A stretch of 64,000 nt of DNA from Roseitranquillus sediminis (GCF_016918935.1 NZ_JAFFOB010000015.1:514227-578226); one strand, 5' to 3'. Positions 23,508 through 32,815 are shown, counted from the stretch's first letter. A program made the numbers and translations. Notes: generated from the sequence alone by a model not told the origin.

Positions 23508-26011
23508 CACTGCCTCCCTCCGCGCAGGTCGAAGGCGATCGAGCCGCGCTCCATGTGGTCGGGGTCGTTGCGGACCAGCACGATCTCGTCGAAGCCCATT
23601 TCCAGCACCTCGGGCTCGGGCAGGCCGGGCGTCGCGGCGTCGAAGCGCTTCATGCCGATGGAGACGACGTGCTCGACGCCCGCCACCTCGTGCACGCGGG
23701 CCGCGATCCGGCTGCGGTGCAGCGCCTCGCCGAAGGTCCACTCGTCGACGTTGAAGAAGCCGGGGCGGCCGTCCCAGGTCCAGCCGTCGGAGAAGGTCTG
23801 CTCCAGCTCGCCGCGCACGTCCTCTGGCCAGGCGTCGGGGCGCAGGCAGAGCCGCACCTCGATCTTGAGCGGCACGAAGCGGGGCGGGCGCAGCTCGATG
23901 TCCTCGCCGATCAGGCGGACGGCCTCCAGATGCGCGGCCAGCGTCGACACCAACTCGTCGTCCAGCTCGGTCGTGCCGACGGGATCGACCACCAGCCGGA
24001 CGGTGCGCCAGCTGCCGGTCCAGGCGTAGGAGGCGACGGCGCGCTGCACGCCGGGCACCTCCTCCGCGCGGGCGATGTAATCGGCGAGCGTCACCGCGCG
24101 GAGTTGGTGCGCGCGGTAGGCCTCCGGCGCGTTGCGCAGGATCTCGGCCACCGGCTCGGGGTCGCGGCCGTCGGTCACGTCGAACGGGTTCGTCACCGCC
24201 TCGATGGCGCCCGCGAGCGCGCCGCCGAGGGGGGCGAAGCCGGTGATCGCGTCCGCGCCGACGTTGCCCGCCTGTCCGCCGCCCACCTGGTAGATCGCGT
24301 GCACGACCGCGCCCGACGGCAGCAGCCGCCCGTTCACGCCGTTGCCGAAGCGCAGGACGCTCTCTTGCCGTTCGTCCGTCTCCACCACGAAGTGGTCGCC
24401 GTTTTCGGCGCTGTCGTCGCTGTGGACGAGGCTCGGCACCTCGTCCCACTCGTTCGTCGCGCCGCCCGGCTCCTCCACTGTCACGATCAGGGTCGAGCGC
24501 GGGGGCACCCGGCCGCCGGGAACGATGGGCAGGTACGCGAGAGGGCTCAGCTCGTGCGGCAGCGGGCAGAGCACGGCCCGCGTCTCGCCGTAGAGCACCT
24601 GCCGGGCGAAGTGGCGGTGGATCTCGGCCGGACCGTCCTGCGGCAACGGCGTTCCAGGCTCGTGGAAATGCGCGATGGCGGGCAGGCCGTGGTGCAGCGT
24701 CACGAGGTTGCCGTAGAAGGCCGAGATGCCCTCGACCGGTCCGTCCGGGCAGAGCGTGGTGAAGGCGTAGTCCCGCCGGAGCGCGTCCTCCTCGCGCCAG
24801 CGTACGCGCACCACGTCGCGCCCCTCCAGCGGGTCGTGGATGAGGGTCGCCGGCGGCTCGAGCCTCAGCACCTGCCGGGCGCGGCGGTCGTAGCCGGCGC
24901 GACGGCCGGTCAGCGGGTTCAGCTCCTCGGCGACGAGCAGGCGCGTCAGCGTTCCGTCGTCGACCGCATCCCGAAGCTCGGCCACGGTGATCGGCGATCC
25001 GGCGGGCAGGGCGAGGTCCGCGCCGGTCGCGCCGGCGGGCAGGGCGGGCTGCGCACCGGACCAGCTGTGCAGCTCGAAGCGGTTGAAGCCGGGGGCGAGG
25101 ACGGTGCGCCCGTCCGGCGGCAGCCGCGTCTCCCGCGTGGCGAAGGCCACCGTGTCGCCTTCCGCGTCGGGACCGCCCGCCCATGCGACGAGGTCCTCGC
25201 CGAGCGTGAACGGCGCCGTCCCGCCGGCCACCGTGACGCGTCCCCAGGTTGAGGACTGCTGTCCCTGGTGGATGTGGTAGTCCATCAGCCGGGCGTGACG
25301 CGCGAGCGAGACGCGGCTGCGGGCGCTGCCGAAATAGGCCTCGTTCATCACCCGGTCCTGGTAGTCCGAAAGCTCGTCCGCCGCGGCGGAAAAGAGGCCG
25401 ATCAGCACCTGGTCGAAGTCCGCCTCGCTGGTGGCCCGCCAGCCCGGCACCCGGTCCATCATCGCCGAGATCAGGACGTGCCGGAACGAGTCGTAGTCCT
25501 TGGCGAGGTAGTCGATGACCGGCGTGGCGGGCCTCGGGCGCCCCTTCTCCCACGGCGGATCGCAGTCGTTGGTGAAGCAGCCGGGGCGAAACTTGAAGTC
25601 GAGGCGGGCGAAGAACGGGTCGATCCGCGCGGGATCGAAGACCAGCTCCAGCGTGTAGGTGGAGTAGTCGCCGACGGGCTCCAGCACCAGCACCACCGCC
25701 TCGGGCACCGGCCCCGCCTCGGCGTGGATGCAGCGCACCTCGCCCGCGCCGGGGCCCGCGCGCACGCGGTGGCCGCCATGCACGGCGAAGATGTCGCGCG
25801 GCTCGGTGCCGCCGGCGATCTCCGCCAGAATGTCGGCGACGTGCAGGTCGTTGAAAAGGTGCAGCTCGACCCGCGCCTGTCCGGGCGCGGCGGGCGGCTC
25901 GAACGAGACCAGCGCCGCGCGGAGGCCGTTGAGGTCCGCCGCGAAGAGGTCGCGAGCGCGCTCGTCCACCGCGTCGAGGTTCCGGATGGGCTTGAGCGTC
26001 TCCTGCCACAT
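23507..26011 (-). CDS. Putative baseplate assembly protein, eCIS wedge (Afp11-like)
   Basis: An 834-residue paralogue of the downstream wedge protein. Characteristic pieces are the N-terminal PVIDYLAKDYDSFRHVLISAM segment (first part visible as IDYLAKDYDSF), the DELSDYQDRVMNEAYF helix, VLRFGNGVNGRLLPSG (gpJ strand-turn), and VTLADYIARAEEVPGVQRA near residue 640. TIGR02243-type putative baseplate assembly proteins have this layout. Gene order gp25 - this gene - second J-like gene equals Afp9/Afp11/Afp12. The start at 26011 lies 2 bases after the gp25 stop (TAG). Confidence 0.87.
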   Translation of the reverse strand: MWQETLKPIRNLDAVDERARDLFAADLNGLRAALVSFEPPAAPGQARVELHLFNDLHVADILAEIAGGTEPRDIFAVHGGHRVRAGPGAGEVRCIHAEAGPVPEAVVLVLEPVGDYSTYTLELVFDPARIDPFFARLDFKFRPGCFTNDCDPPWEKGRPRPATPVIDYLAKDYDSFRHVLISAMMDRVPGWRATSEADFDQVLIGLFSAAADELSDYQDRVMNEAYFGSARSRVSLARHARLMDYHIHQGQQSSTWGRVTVAGGTAPFTLGEDLVAWAGGPDAEGDTVAFATRETRLPPDGRTVLAPGFNRFELHSWSGAQPALPAGATGADLALPAGSPITVAELRDAVDDGTLTRLLVAEELNPLTGRRAGYDRRARQVLRLEPPATLIHDPLEGRDVVRVRWREEDALRRDYAFTTLCPDGPVEGISAFYGNLVTLHHGLPAIAHFHEPGTPLPQDGPAEIHRHFARQVLYGETRAVLCPLPHELSPLAYLPIVPGGRVPPRSTLIVTVEEPGGATNEWDEVPSLVHSDDSAENGDHFVVETDERQESVLRFGNGVNGRLLPSGAVVHAIYQVGGGQAGNVGADAITGFAPLGGALAGAIEAVTNPFDVTDGRDPEPVAEILRNAPEAYRAHQLRAVTLADYIARAEEVPGVQRAVASYAWTGSWRTVRLVVDPVGTTELDDELVSTLAAHLEAVRLIGEDIELRPPRFVPLKIEVRLCLRPDAWPEDVRGELEQTFSDGWTWDGRPGFFNVDEWTFGEALHRSRIAARVHEVAGVEHVVSIGMKRFDAATPGLPEPEVLEMGFDEIVLVRNDPDHMERGSIAFDLRGGRQ

Positions 26012-26013
26012 GG

Positions 26014-26391
26014 CTACTGCCCCTGCCTCTGGAAGCGGAGGAGGCGGCTGTCCTCGCTGCCCGCCGGGCGGAACTTGACGAGGATGTCGATGCGCTCGCC
26101 CTCGAACTCGACCTCCAGCGCCTCGACCGTCAGCCGGTGGCCGAGCCAGCGCGACAGCGCCTGCGAGATCCGCGCCTTGGTCACGCCGCGCAGCACGTCC
26201 GACGCGGGCTCGAACACCAGCCGCCGCACGCCGCCGCCGAACTCGGTCAGGAACGGCCGCTCGCCGGGGTTCGTCAGCAGGAGCTGCAGCACCTCGTCGC
26301 GCACGTGGTCGGAGTCGCTCGCCGGCGTCACGCTGCGCCCGTCCGCGCCGATGCGGAACGGAAAGGCGATATGACGCCCGGCGGAGGTCAA
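26014..26391 (-). CDS. GPW/gp25 family baseplate protein (Afp9-like)
   Basis: A 125-residue homologue of T4 gp25, which joins the inner baseplate to the first sheath ring. Conserved pieces are the HIAFPF entry, VRDEVLQLLLTNPGERPF, the EFGGGVRRLVFEP motif (equivalent of the gp25 EPR loop) and the C-terminal strands. No ATG fits. A TTG at 26391 overlaps the previous stop as TTGA and gives the family's normal length, so it is taken as the start. Confidence 0.88.
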   Translation of the reverse strand: MTSAGRHIAFPFRIGADGRSVTPASDSDHVRDEVLQLLLTNPGERPFLTEFGGGVRRLVFEPASDVLRGVTKARISQALSRWLGHRLTVEALEVEFEGERIDILVKFRPAGSEDSRLLRFQRQGQ

Positions 26392-26732
26392 AGCCCCTTC
26401 GCCTGCTGCTGGGTGTAGGAGACGGTCGCGGGGCCCTGGGGGATCTGCTCGGCGCTGTAGCAGAGGCCTACGCTCGACTGCAGCAGGACGCCGATGCCGT
26501 TGACCGTGGTCTGGGTCGCCGCGGCGGTCCAGCGGACGGTGACGCAGGGCTGCGGCTTTGTGCCGGCGGGGATCGGCACCTGAAACGGGCAGCCGCTGAC
26601 GGTGTGGATGTCGGTCTCGAGGCAGACCGGGCTGCCGTCCGCCTTGACGCTCGACTGGCTGGTCGAAAGCGAGACGGTGCCTCCGTGGGGGCACATGACC
26701 GTGGCGGCCGTGTTGATGATCGGGATCGTCAT
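26388..26732 (-). CDS. PAAR-like spike-tip protein
   Basis: A 114-residue protein rich in beta strands, with Cys residues in VMCPHGGTVSL, SPVCLETD, SGCPFQVP and PQPCVTVRW. Its position between the gpV-like spike and gp25 is where eCIS loci encode the conical PAAR-like tip (Afp10 position). The CPHGG motif near the N terminus resembles PAAR-like (DUF4150/DUF4280-type) proteins. The role as spike tip rests mainly on context. The ATG overlaps the previous stop (ATGA). Confidence 0.75.
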   Translation of the reverse strand: MTIPIINTAATVMCPHGGTVSLSTSQSSVKADGSPVCLETDIHTVSGCPFQVPIPAGTKPQPCVTVRWTAAATQTTVNGIGVLLQSSVGLCYSAEQIPQGPATVSYTQQQAKGL

Positions 26733-27298
26733 CCGCCCACCTTGAAGGCGTCGTTCACCAGGCTCGCGCCGGCCGTCGTCACCTTCACCATGCCGTCGTT
26801 GATGTTCACCTCGCTCGAGGTGAGCTTGATCTTGCTCTGGCCGATGGAGATCGTGATCTCGCTCGAGCCGATGACGATCTCGGCGCCGCCCGGATGGACC
26901 AGCTTTATCTCGTCGCCGTCCTCGTCGAGGAGGAGCTGGTGCCCGGCGCTGGTGGCCAGCAGGCGGGCGAGGTTGCCGTCGGGCGTCGGGCGCTGACCGT
27001 CGGCCCACCAGCAACCGCTCCAGATCGGGCGCGAGAGGTCGCCACCCTCGAATTCGATCCAGACGCCGTCGCCCACCTCGGGCATCAGGGCGAGGCCGTG
27101 CGAGGCGCCGGCGAAGGGCAGGCACGGCAACGCCCAAGGCGAGACCTGATCGCCGAAGACCGCCGGCACGTCCGCCTTGATCCGCCCCAAGCCGTTGGGG
27201 TCGTCGATGTCGTTCACGAGGCCGCGGTACTTGCCGAAGTAGCGGGTGCGCTGGAACTCGCTGACCCGCTCGAGGATGCTCTCGAAATCGCCGTCCAT
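26729..27298 (-). CDS. Baseplate spike protein gpV/VgrG-like (Afp8-like)
   Basis: A 189-residue protein with the phage baseplate assembly V/gp5 OB-fold (YRGLVNDIDDPNGLGRIKADV, here the part GKYRGLVNDIDDP and LGRIKADVPAVFG), the WIEFEGGDLSRPIWSG turn, and a C-terminal repetitive beta segment (IVIGSSEITISIGQSKIKLT, read in short steps) that forms the needle of the spike. It lacks the gp27-like hub, which the upstream gene supplies as a separate protein. The gene begins 1 base after the hub gene's stop. Confidence 0.88.
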   Translation of the reverse strand: MDGDFESILERVSEFQRTRYFGKYRGLVNDIDDPNGLGRIKADVPAVFGDQVSPWALPCLPFAGASHGLALMPEVGDGVWIEFEGGDLSRPIWSGCWWADGQRPTPDGNLARLLATSAGHQLLLDEDGDEIKLVHPGGAEIVIGSSEITISIGQSKIKLTSSEVNINDGMVKVTTAGASLVNDAFKVGG

Positions 27299-27299
27299 C

Positions 27300-28403
27300 T
27301 CAGAATACTCCGCCGAGGAAGGGCAGGCCGCCGCCCGGGTCGGAGACGGCGTTGCGCCTGGCCTCGATTTCCTGCGTGTAGACCGACGTGTTGATCCGGT
27401 GCGTGACCTTGCGGATCAGCCAGTCGCCCGAGTAGGGCGTGTCGCCGGCCTTGATCGCGATCGTCCTGTATGGCGCGAGGACGGCGTCGTAGCAGCCGGG
27501 CACCACCTGACCGGTCATCTTCAGCGAGTAAGATGCGTGCCGTGCCTGCGCGTCGGTCTCGCTTTCGGGATCCTCGCGCGTGTTCTCTTCGGGCGGCAGC
27601 TCGCGCAGGGCGCTCTGGTCGTCGGAGACCTGCGGCAGCCCGCCCAGCAGGTCCTGGTCCTGCGCCGACCGTTCGGCCGAGACGACCTGCTGGTCCGAGA
27701 TCCTGAGGCTCCAGCCGCGGGTGCGCTCCTGCCCCTCGCTGTCGTCGTCGAAGGTGGCGCCGGTCAGGTTGCGCTTGTCGCCCAGAAGGACGAGGGGCGG
27801 CAGGCTGGACCGCGACGTGTCGGGCGGGCGGAAGCAGCCGACGCTCTGCGACGGCGCCTCGCCCGGCAGGACATAGGCGAGATAGCCGTTGACCTTGGCG
27901 AGCTCGCGGACGAACTGGATCGGCGTGCCGCGCTTGACGGTGATGGGCTGCGCGCCGGATGTCGGCAGCACGTCGGTCGAGGTGATGGTTGAGAAGCGGC
28001 CGAACATTTCGGTCGCGAGGTCGGAGTCCAGCCTTTCCTCGAAGACCTCTGTGGCTTCCTCGCGGTTCATCAGCACGCTGTCGTCGCGCACGACGAGGTT
28101 CACGACGCTCTCGCCGGGACTGGCGCTCATCTCTGCGGTGACGCCGGCGACCGGCCCGTCGATCAGCGGCACGAACGCGCCCTTGCCGAGCTGCACCTCG
28201 ATGCGAAAGCGCGAGAAGGGCTGCGCGAAGTCCCGCGCCTGGTTCTTCCAGTGCCCCTTGTCGTCGAGGCAGAGGACCATCCGGACCCGCGCCTCCCACG
28301 CCATCTCCATCTCCTGCTCGACCGTGATCTCCTCGACGCGCTCGAGCTCCTCGACCGTCGCCGGGCGGTCGCCGAAGAACATCCTGAACGCCGCGCCCGC
28401 CAT
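27300..28403 (-). CDS. gpD-like baseplate hub protein
   Basis: A 367-residue protein of the phage late control D/gp27 type. The clues are the EATEVFEERLDSDLA region, TVKRGTPIQFVRELAKVNGY (the classic hub segment, positions near 180), a loop with LGDKRNLTGATFDDD, and the C-terminal TPYSGDWLIRKVTHRINTSVY segment that is strongly conserved in gpD-like proteins. It should form the trimeric hub that carries the gpV spike encoded next. An acidic, glutamine-rich insertion lies around residues 255-290. The ATG overlaps the LysM gene stop by one base (TGATG). Confidence 0.85.
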   Translation of the reverse strand: MAGAAFRMFFGDRPATVEELERVEEITVEQEMEMAWEARVRMVLCLDDKGHWKNQARDFAQPFSRFRIEVQLGKGAFVPLIDGPVAGVTAEMSASPGESVVNLVVRDDSVLMNREEATEVFEERLDSDLATEMFGRFSTITSTDVLPTSGAQPITVKRGTPIQFVRELAKVNGYLAYVLPGEAPSQSVGCFRPPDTSRSSLPPLVLLGDKRNLTGATFDDDSEGQERTRGWSLRISDQQVVSAERSAQDQDLLGGLPQVSDDQSALRELPPEENTREDPESETDAQARHASYSLKMTGQVVPGCYDAVLAPYRTIAIKAGDTPYSGDWLIRKVTHRINTSVYTQEIEARRNAVSDPGGGLPFLGGVF

Positions 28404-28672
28404 CAGGACCTCGGAACCATGATCGTGCGAAGCACTCGGGTGACGAGTGTCCGCGAGTCGCGCGCGCTGTTGGCGTCGGCGATGTGCCAGAAGCGGGTGC
28501 CGTCGTCGAAGCGGGCCTGCGCGATCAGGTCTAGACGGTCGCCCTGCTGCACGACGTGCGGATCGGCCGGAGGGGCGGGCAGACGGCGCAGGCGGATCGC
28601 CACGGTGCGGCGGCCGGCGACCTCGACCTCGTCTCGGGGAACCTTCGCGTAGCGGGATGTTTCGAGAAACAT
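28403..28672 (-). CDS. LysM-domain tail protein (gpX-like)
   Basis: An 89-residue protein whose second half is a LysM-like module (HVVQQGDRLDLIAQARFDDG, then RFWHIADANSA). In contractile tails the small LysM/gpX protein binds the hub and the first tube ring, not peptidoglycan in the usual sense. Its place between the CIS tube protein and the gpD hub is conserved in eCIS loci. It has no signal peptide. Confidence 0.85.
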   Translation of the reverse strand: MFLETSRYAKVPRDEVEVAGRRTVAIRLRRLPAPPADPHVVQQGDRLDLIAQARFDDGTRFWHIADANSARDSRTLVTRVLRTIMVPRS

Positions 28673-28681
28673 GGCGGGACC

Positions 28682-29356
28682 TCAGATCGGGATCAGCTCG
28701 ACCACCTGCTCGGCGGTATTGGCGAGGTTGGCGATCGCTTGCGCCTCCTTGGCGATGTCGGTGAATTCCTGCGCGCCCCGCGCCAGCCAGTCGTCGGAGC
28801 AGGCGTCGACCTTGACGACCGAGATCTCGAGGTCGACCTCGGCGCGGACGGGGTTCAGCAGGTTGTCGTATTCCAGCTCGGCGATCTTCATCGAGTCGAT
28901 GCGCACAGGGTGCAGCCGGGTCAGCCCCCAGATGAAGAGGATGCGCGGGAAGGCCTGCCGCGGGATCGGCTGGGTCGGCGGCTCCTCCTCGCCGCCGAGG
29001 CCCAGCGCGTCGCCGATGGCGTCGACGGCGGCGCCGAGGAGGCCGGCGATCTTGCCGCCCGGCAGCACCATCTTCTCCAGCGCCGCAAGCTGCGGCCCGA
29101 TGCCAAATGTGCGCGCGAGGAACTTGTCCTCGTCGAGCGCGTCGGCGGCGGAGAAGTGGGCCTTGAGCGTGATCTTCTCGTACACCGTCTCGCCCGCCTG
29201 GCTCTGCTCGCGGTCGTTGGCGGCCTGCGGGCGCTGCGGGACCACGAAGGTGCGGTTCAGCGCCTCGGGGTTGAACTGGAAGATCACCACGTTCGGGATC
29301 GGCCCGATCAGATCGGTGCCGTACTCGATCAGCGCGCCACGCAGCAGGAACGGCAT
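28682..29356 (-). CDS. Contractile injection system tube/hub-adaptor protein (Afp7-like)
   Basis: A 224-residue protein that matches the CIS_tube family: the N terminus has the conserved FQFNPEALNRTF motif, followed by ETVYEKITLKAHF, and later a strand with FIWGLTRLHPVRIDSM and the characteristic EVDLEISVVKV. In Afp/PVC this protein links the hub to the inner tube. The version here lacks an attached LysM domain, which is encoded separately just downstream. The ATG overlaps the previous stop as TGATG. Confidence 0.85.
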   Translation of the reverse strand: MPFLLRGALIEYGTDLIGPIPNVVIFQFNPEALNRTFVVPQRPQAANDREQSQAGETVYEKITLKAHFSAADALDEDKFLARTFGIGPQLAALEKMVLPGGKIAGLLGAAVDAIGDALGLGGEEEPPTQPIPRQAFPRILFIWGLTRLHPVRIDSMKIAELEYDNLLNPVRAEVDLEISVVKVDACSDDWLARGAQEFTDIAKEAQAIANLANTAEQVVELIPI

Positions 29357-29550
29357 CAGGCGTCTCCTCTCCGCTTGCGAACCTCGTCGACGACCTGCCG
29401 TGCCACCCGGTCGGCAAGGCCCTTCGGCGCCACCCGCGGATGCGCCACCGCCCGCTCCAGCGCGCCGGGCAGCTCGCGCGTCAGCCGCTGCGCCGCCTCG
29501 GGCGCGAAGCCCTTGAGCGTCAGGTTCAGCGCATCGAGCTTCAGGCGCAT
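29356..29550 (-). CDS. Small eCIS-conserved protein, 64 aa
   Basis: A 64-residue basic protein (MRLKLDALNLTLKGFAPEAA, then RLTRELPGALERAVA). The first strand resembles the short L-x-L-x-L motif seen in small eCIS proteins next to the ATPase, and the rest is a helix pair. It is encoded 4 bases after the ATPase stop and overlaps the following gene. No function is known; it may be a chaperone or assembly peptide. Confidence 0.7.
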   Translation of the reverse strand: MRLKLDALNLTLKGFAPEAAQRLTRELPGALERAVAHPRVAPKGLADRVARQVVDEVRKRRGDA

Positions 29551-29554
29551 CGCG

Positions 29555-31633
29555 TCACTCCCTCAGGTGCTCGCCGTAGCGGCCGAACTGGTCGAGGCTG
29601 ACCGCCCGGCCGAGCTTGTCGAACTCGTCCTTCACCGCGCGCACGACGGCCGGCATGGCGAGCACCGGCGCCTCGCCCTCGCGCGCGCTCTGCAGGCAGG
29701 CGTTGAACACCGCCGAGCGGATGTGCCCGCCCGAGAGCGGGATGCGGTCGGCGAGAAAACGCAGGTCGAGGTCCGAGGTGTCGACGCCCGCGGGCAGCAC
29801 CGCCTGCCAGATCCGCAGCCGCTCCTCGGGGCCAGGCAGGGGGAACTGCACCATGTAGCGCAGGCGCCGCATGAACGCCTCGTCGAGGTCCTTCTTGCGG
29901 TTCGTGGCGAGGATCGCCATGCCCTTGAACCGCTCCATCCGCTCCAGCAGGTAGCTGACCTCGAGGTTGGCATAGCGGTCGTGCGCGTCCTTGACCTCCG
30001 TCCGCTTGCCGAAGAGCGCGTCGGCCTCGTCGAAGAACAGGATCACGTCGGCGGCGTCGGCGGCGTCGAAGAGGCGGCGCAGGTTCTTCTCGGTCTCGCC
30101 GATGTACTTGTTGACCACCTGGCTGAGGTCGATGCGGTAGATCGGCATGTCGACCGCGCGGGCGATGGCCTCGGCCGCCATGGTCTTGCCGGTGCCGGGC
30201 GGGCCGGCGAAGAGGGCGGAGAGGCCGCTCTCGTTCCACGCCCGCGCGGTGCCCCATTCATGGTGCACGCGGGTCAGCGCTGCGCTCGCGGCCACGATCT
30301 GGCGCACCTGCTCGGCCTGCCGCGCGGGCAGCATCAGCTCGTCGAGGTCGAAGCGCGGCGCGACGGGCTGCGCGAGGTCGCCGAGGTCGAGATCGGCGCG
30401 GCAGGCGGCGAAGAGGTCGTGCGCCTCGGGCGGGTGCTCCAGAGCCCGCACGGCGGCGGCGATGCGCGAGATCGTGCGGCCCTCGTAGCGGAAGCGGCGC
30501 GCGCACTCGGTCAGCGCGCGCCGCCCGACCTCGCCGGCCCAGACCGCCGGCAGCTCGCGGCGCCAGCAGGCGAGGCGCTCGTCGTAGGAGGCGGGAGCGA
30601 GCCGGACCCGAGCCAGCGTAACCTGCCTCGGCAGCTGCGCCACCGGGTCGCCGTCGTCCATGCCGACGAAGATCACCAGCGGCAGCCGGGAGAGCCGTGC
30701 CAGCGGCAGCTCGGCCGCCGCCACGAACGGCAGGAAGAGCGCGTCGCCCCTGAGCCACGCGGTCACCATGGCGGACGCAAGCGCGGCGGCGTTGGCAGCA
30801 CCCGTCGGCTCGACCAAGGCCATCCCGAGAGAGCGAGCGATGGCCGCCGCCGTCTCGGCCCGCGGCGCGCCGGCTGTGCCGGAGATCGGGACGACGCTGG
30901 CGCGGTCGGTGGCGCGCGTCTTGAGCCGCGCAACGGGCAACTCCAGATCCTCGCCAGCCTTGGCGGCCGGTGGCACCGGGCGGAGGCCGCGCGGTGCGGG
31001 CGGCGAAAACAGGAGCTGCGCCGCGACGGACGGGGCGACGCGGAGCGGGCTGTCCCATCCGGTGGGGGCGGGGTCCAGCAGGCCGTGCGCCACGAGCGGA
31101 TGCGCCGGGTCGAGCAGGTCGATCGCCTCGTGCGGCGCATCCCACAGCCTCTGGAGCAGCGACAGCGTCGGCTCGCTCGCCCCGCCGTCGAGACAGGCGG
31201 AGACGACGGAGCCGCGCGCGCTGTCCACGACGCCGCCGAGCGCCAGCGCGAGAGCGAGGCAATCCACCTCGGAGAGGCCCAGCTCCCGCGCCAGCCAGCC
31301 GAACGAGCCGCGCGCCGGAGCGGCGGCGGTGGGTGCGGGCTCTGCGATCCGGCCGCTGAGCCACGCCGCCGTGGGGTCCGCGGCGAAGAAGGCGTGCCGG
31401 TCGGCGTCGTGGCGGCCGAGGTCGAGCGCGGTCGAGAGGGCGTCGTTCGCTGGCGGCAGCACGCCAGGCTCGTGCGCCGCGCCCTGCGGCGCGCGCTCGT
31501 GCCAGAGCCATGCGATCTCGCGCCTGAGCCGCAGCGTAGACTGCGCCAGCCAGTGCGCCGCCAGCCTGTCGTCGACCCGCAGCTCCGGCTGGAAGCCGAG
31601 CGGCGCGCGCGTCTGACCGGCGGCGACGTTCAT
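29555..31633 (-). CDS. AAA+ ATPase of the eCIS (Afp15-like)
   Basis: A 692-residue ATPase. The C-terminal AAA+ module has Walker A GPPGTGKT at 477-484, Walker B ILFFDEAD (D535, E536), sensor-1 ILATNRKKDLDEAF and the arginine-finger region MRRLRY. The N-terminal 450 residues are an Ala/Leu-rich domain that retains only a degenerate second ATPase-like segment. An AAA+ ATPase is a core gene of all eCIS loci and helps assembly or cargo loading of the particle. The ATG at 31633 overlaps the DUF4255 stop (ATGA). Confidence 0.92.
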   Translation of the reverse strand: MNVAAGQTRAPLGFQPELRVDDRLAAHWLAQSTLRLRREIAWLWHERAPQGAAHEPGVLPPANDALSTALDLGRHDADRHAFFAADPTAAWLSGRIAEPAPTAAAPARGSFGWLARELGLSEVDCLALALALGGVVDSARGSVVSACLDGGASEPTLSLLQRLWDAPHEAIDLLDPAHPLVAHGLLDPAPTGWDSPLRVAPSVAAQLLFSPPAPRGLRPVPPAAKAGEDLELPVARLKTRATDRASVVPISGTAGAPRAETAAAIARSLGMALVEPTGAANAAALASAMVTAWLRGDALFLPFVAAAELPLARLSRLPLVIFVGMDDGDPVAQLPRQVTLARVRLAPASYDERLACWRRELPAVWAGEVGRRALTECARRFRYEGRTISRIAAAVRALEHPPEAHDLFAACRADLDLGDLAQPVAPRFDLDELMLPARQAEQVRQIVAASAALTRVHHEWGTARAWNESGLSALFAGPPGTGKTMAAEAIARAVDMPIYRIDLSQVVNKYIGETEKNLRRLFDAADAADVILFFDEADALFGKRTEVKDAHDRYANLEVSYLLERMERFKGMAILATNRKKDLDEAFMRRLRYMVQFPLPGPEERLRIWQAVLPAGVDTSDLDLRFLADRIPLSGGHIRSAVFNACLQSAREGEAPVLAMPAVVRAVKDEFDKLGRAVSLDQFGRYGEHLRE

Positions 31634-32805
31634 GTCAGCACCACGGTCGGGCTGGAGCGTGCCTGCTGGCCGTTGACGCGCAGGATCACGAGGTAGGTGC
31701 CGGGGTCGAGCGCTCCGGCCACACCCGGTACGTCGAGCTGCTGCTGGCCTTCGTGGCTGGTCACCGTGTCGAAGGCGTGCACGACCGCGCCGTCCTGCTG
31801 CATGGCCACGAGCACGTCGTCGTCTTCGCCGCCGAGCAGGAGGCCGGTGATTTCCAGGTCCGCCCCGTTGAGCGCGGCGCCGGTGACGACCGGCCGCAGT
31901 CGACCGGTCACCAGGTTCGACGAGCGGAAGCGCCCGCCGGGACGTGGCTCGCGCAGCCGGATCGGCAGCTCGCCCGCCGAGGGGCCGAGGCCGGAGGCGA
32001 TGCGCCCCGCGCCGCCCGGACCGGGCTCCAGCCCCTCGACCTCGACTGCGAGGCGGTCCGGCCACTGGCCGGTCACGCGCAGCACCTCGTCGCCCAGCAC
32101 CGCCTCCAGCCCCGCGAGGTGGAGTTCATCCCCGTAGAGCGTAATCGTTTGGCCGGGCTCGAAAGCCGCCGGCTCCACCCGATCGAGCCGCGCGCCGAGC
32201 GACGGGATCACCGCGATGCCGCGGCCATCGAGGCCGATTTCGCTTGGCGGCGTGGTTGTGTAGTCGACGCCGACCAGCAGCGCGTAGTTCGGCGGCTCGG
32301 CGGGAAGCAGGAGAACCGGCCGCACCTGCACCGCGACGGACAGGCGGTAGGTTTCGTCCGCGCCCTGCATGAGCTTCGAGAGCAGGTCGGGCGAGCTCTC
32401 CTCGAAGGTGATCTTGAGCGGCTCGGGGTTCTGCTCCAGCGCCGACTGCACGGGCGCATCCACCATCGGGTCGAGCCGCAGGAAGTTCAGCTCGTGCAGC
32501 GCCGTCATCCCTTGGCCCAGCAACTCGTGTGCCTCGGGGCTGTCGCTCTGATCGTCGGTGTCGAAGGCGGTGAGCAGGTAGCGCAGCGCGAGCCAGAGCG
32601 GGGGCGGGCCGCCGTCGAGGCTGACGTTGCGCAGGCTCGCCTCCTGCGTCGTCTCGTACAGAAAGAGGTTCAGCTTGGCGCCGCTGTCGGTCTGCGTGGC
32701 GACCTCGGGCTTGCCGACCGAGACGGCGTGGCCCCGCCTCATCAGGTGGTCCCGCAGCAGCATCGTCACCGCCCCGATCGCCCGCTGGGAATCCGCCCGT
32801 GCCAT
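31630..32805 (-). CDS. DUF4255 tail-terminator/cap protein with IPT/TIG-like domains (Afp16-like)
   Basis: A 391-residue protein. Residues 1-190 are DUF4255 (AIGAVTMLLRDHLMRRG, LNLFLYETTQEASLRN, PPLWLALRYLLTAF, LLGQGMTALHE), the family of Afp16/Pvc16 that caps the distal end of tube and sheath. The second half adds immunoglobulin-like strands (RVEPAAFEPGQTITLYGDEL and TYLVILRVNGQQARSSP) typical of IPT/TIG domains. Many DUF4255 proteins end after the first domain, so the extension may decorate the particle tip. Confidence 0.88.
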   Translation of the reverse strand: MARADSQRAIGAVTMLLRDHLMRRGHAVSVGKPEVATQTDSGAKLNLFLYETTQEASLRNVSLDGGPPPLWLALRYLLTAFDTDDQSDSPEAHELLGQGMTALHELNFLRLDPMVDAPVQSALEQNPEPLKITFEESSPDLLSKLMQGADETYRLSVAVQVRPVLLLPAEPPNYALLVGVDYTTTPPSEIGLDGRGIAVIPSLGARLDRVEPAAFEPGQTITLYGDELHLAGLEAVLGDEVLRVTGQWPDRLAVEVEGLEPGPGGAGRIASGLGPSAGELPIRLREPRPGGRFRSSNLVTGRLRPVVTGAALNGADLEITGLLLGGEDDDVLVAMQQDGAVVHAFDTVTSHEGQQQLDVPGVAGALDPGTYLVILRVNGQQARSSPTVVLT

Positions 32806-32815
32806 CCCGGCCTCC

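Noticed and set aside
20850..26009. A single 1719-codon minus-strand frame that would fuse two baseplate proteins
   Set aside because: The upstream half is out of frame with the real Afp11-like gene and shows Arg/Ala-rich noise; an ATG with a TGATG overlap at 23507 gives a normal start for the second gene.
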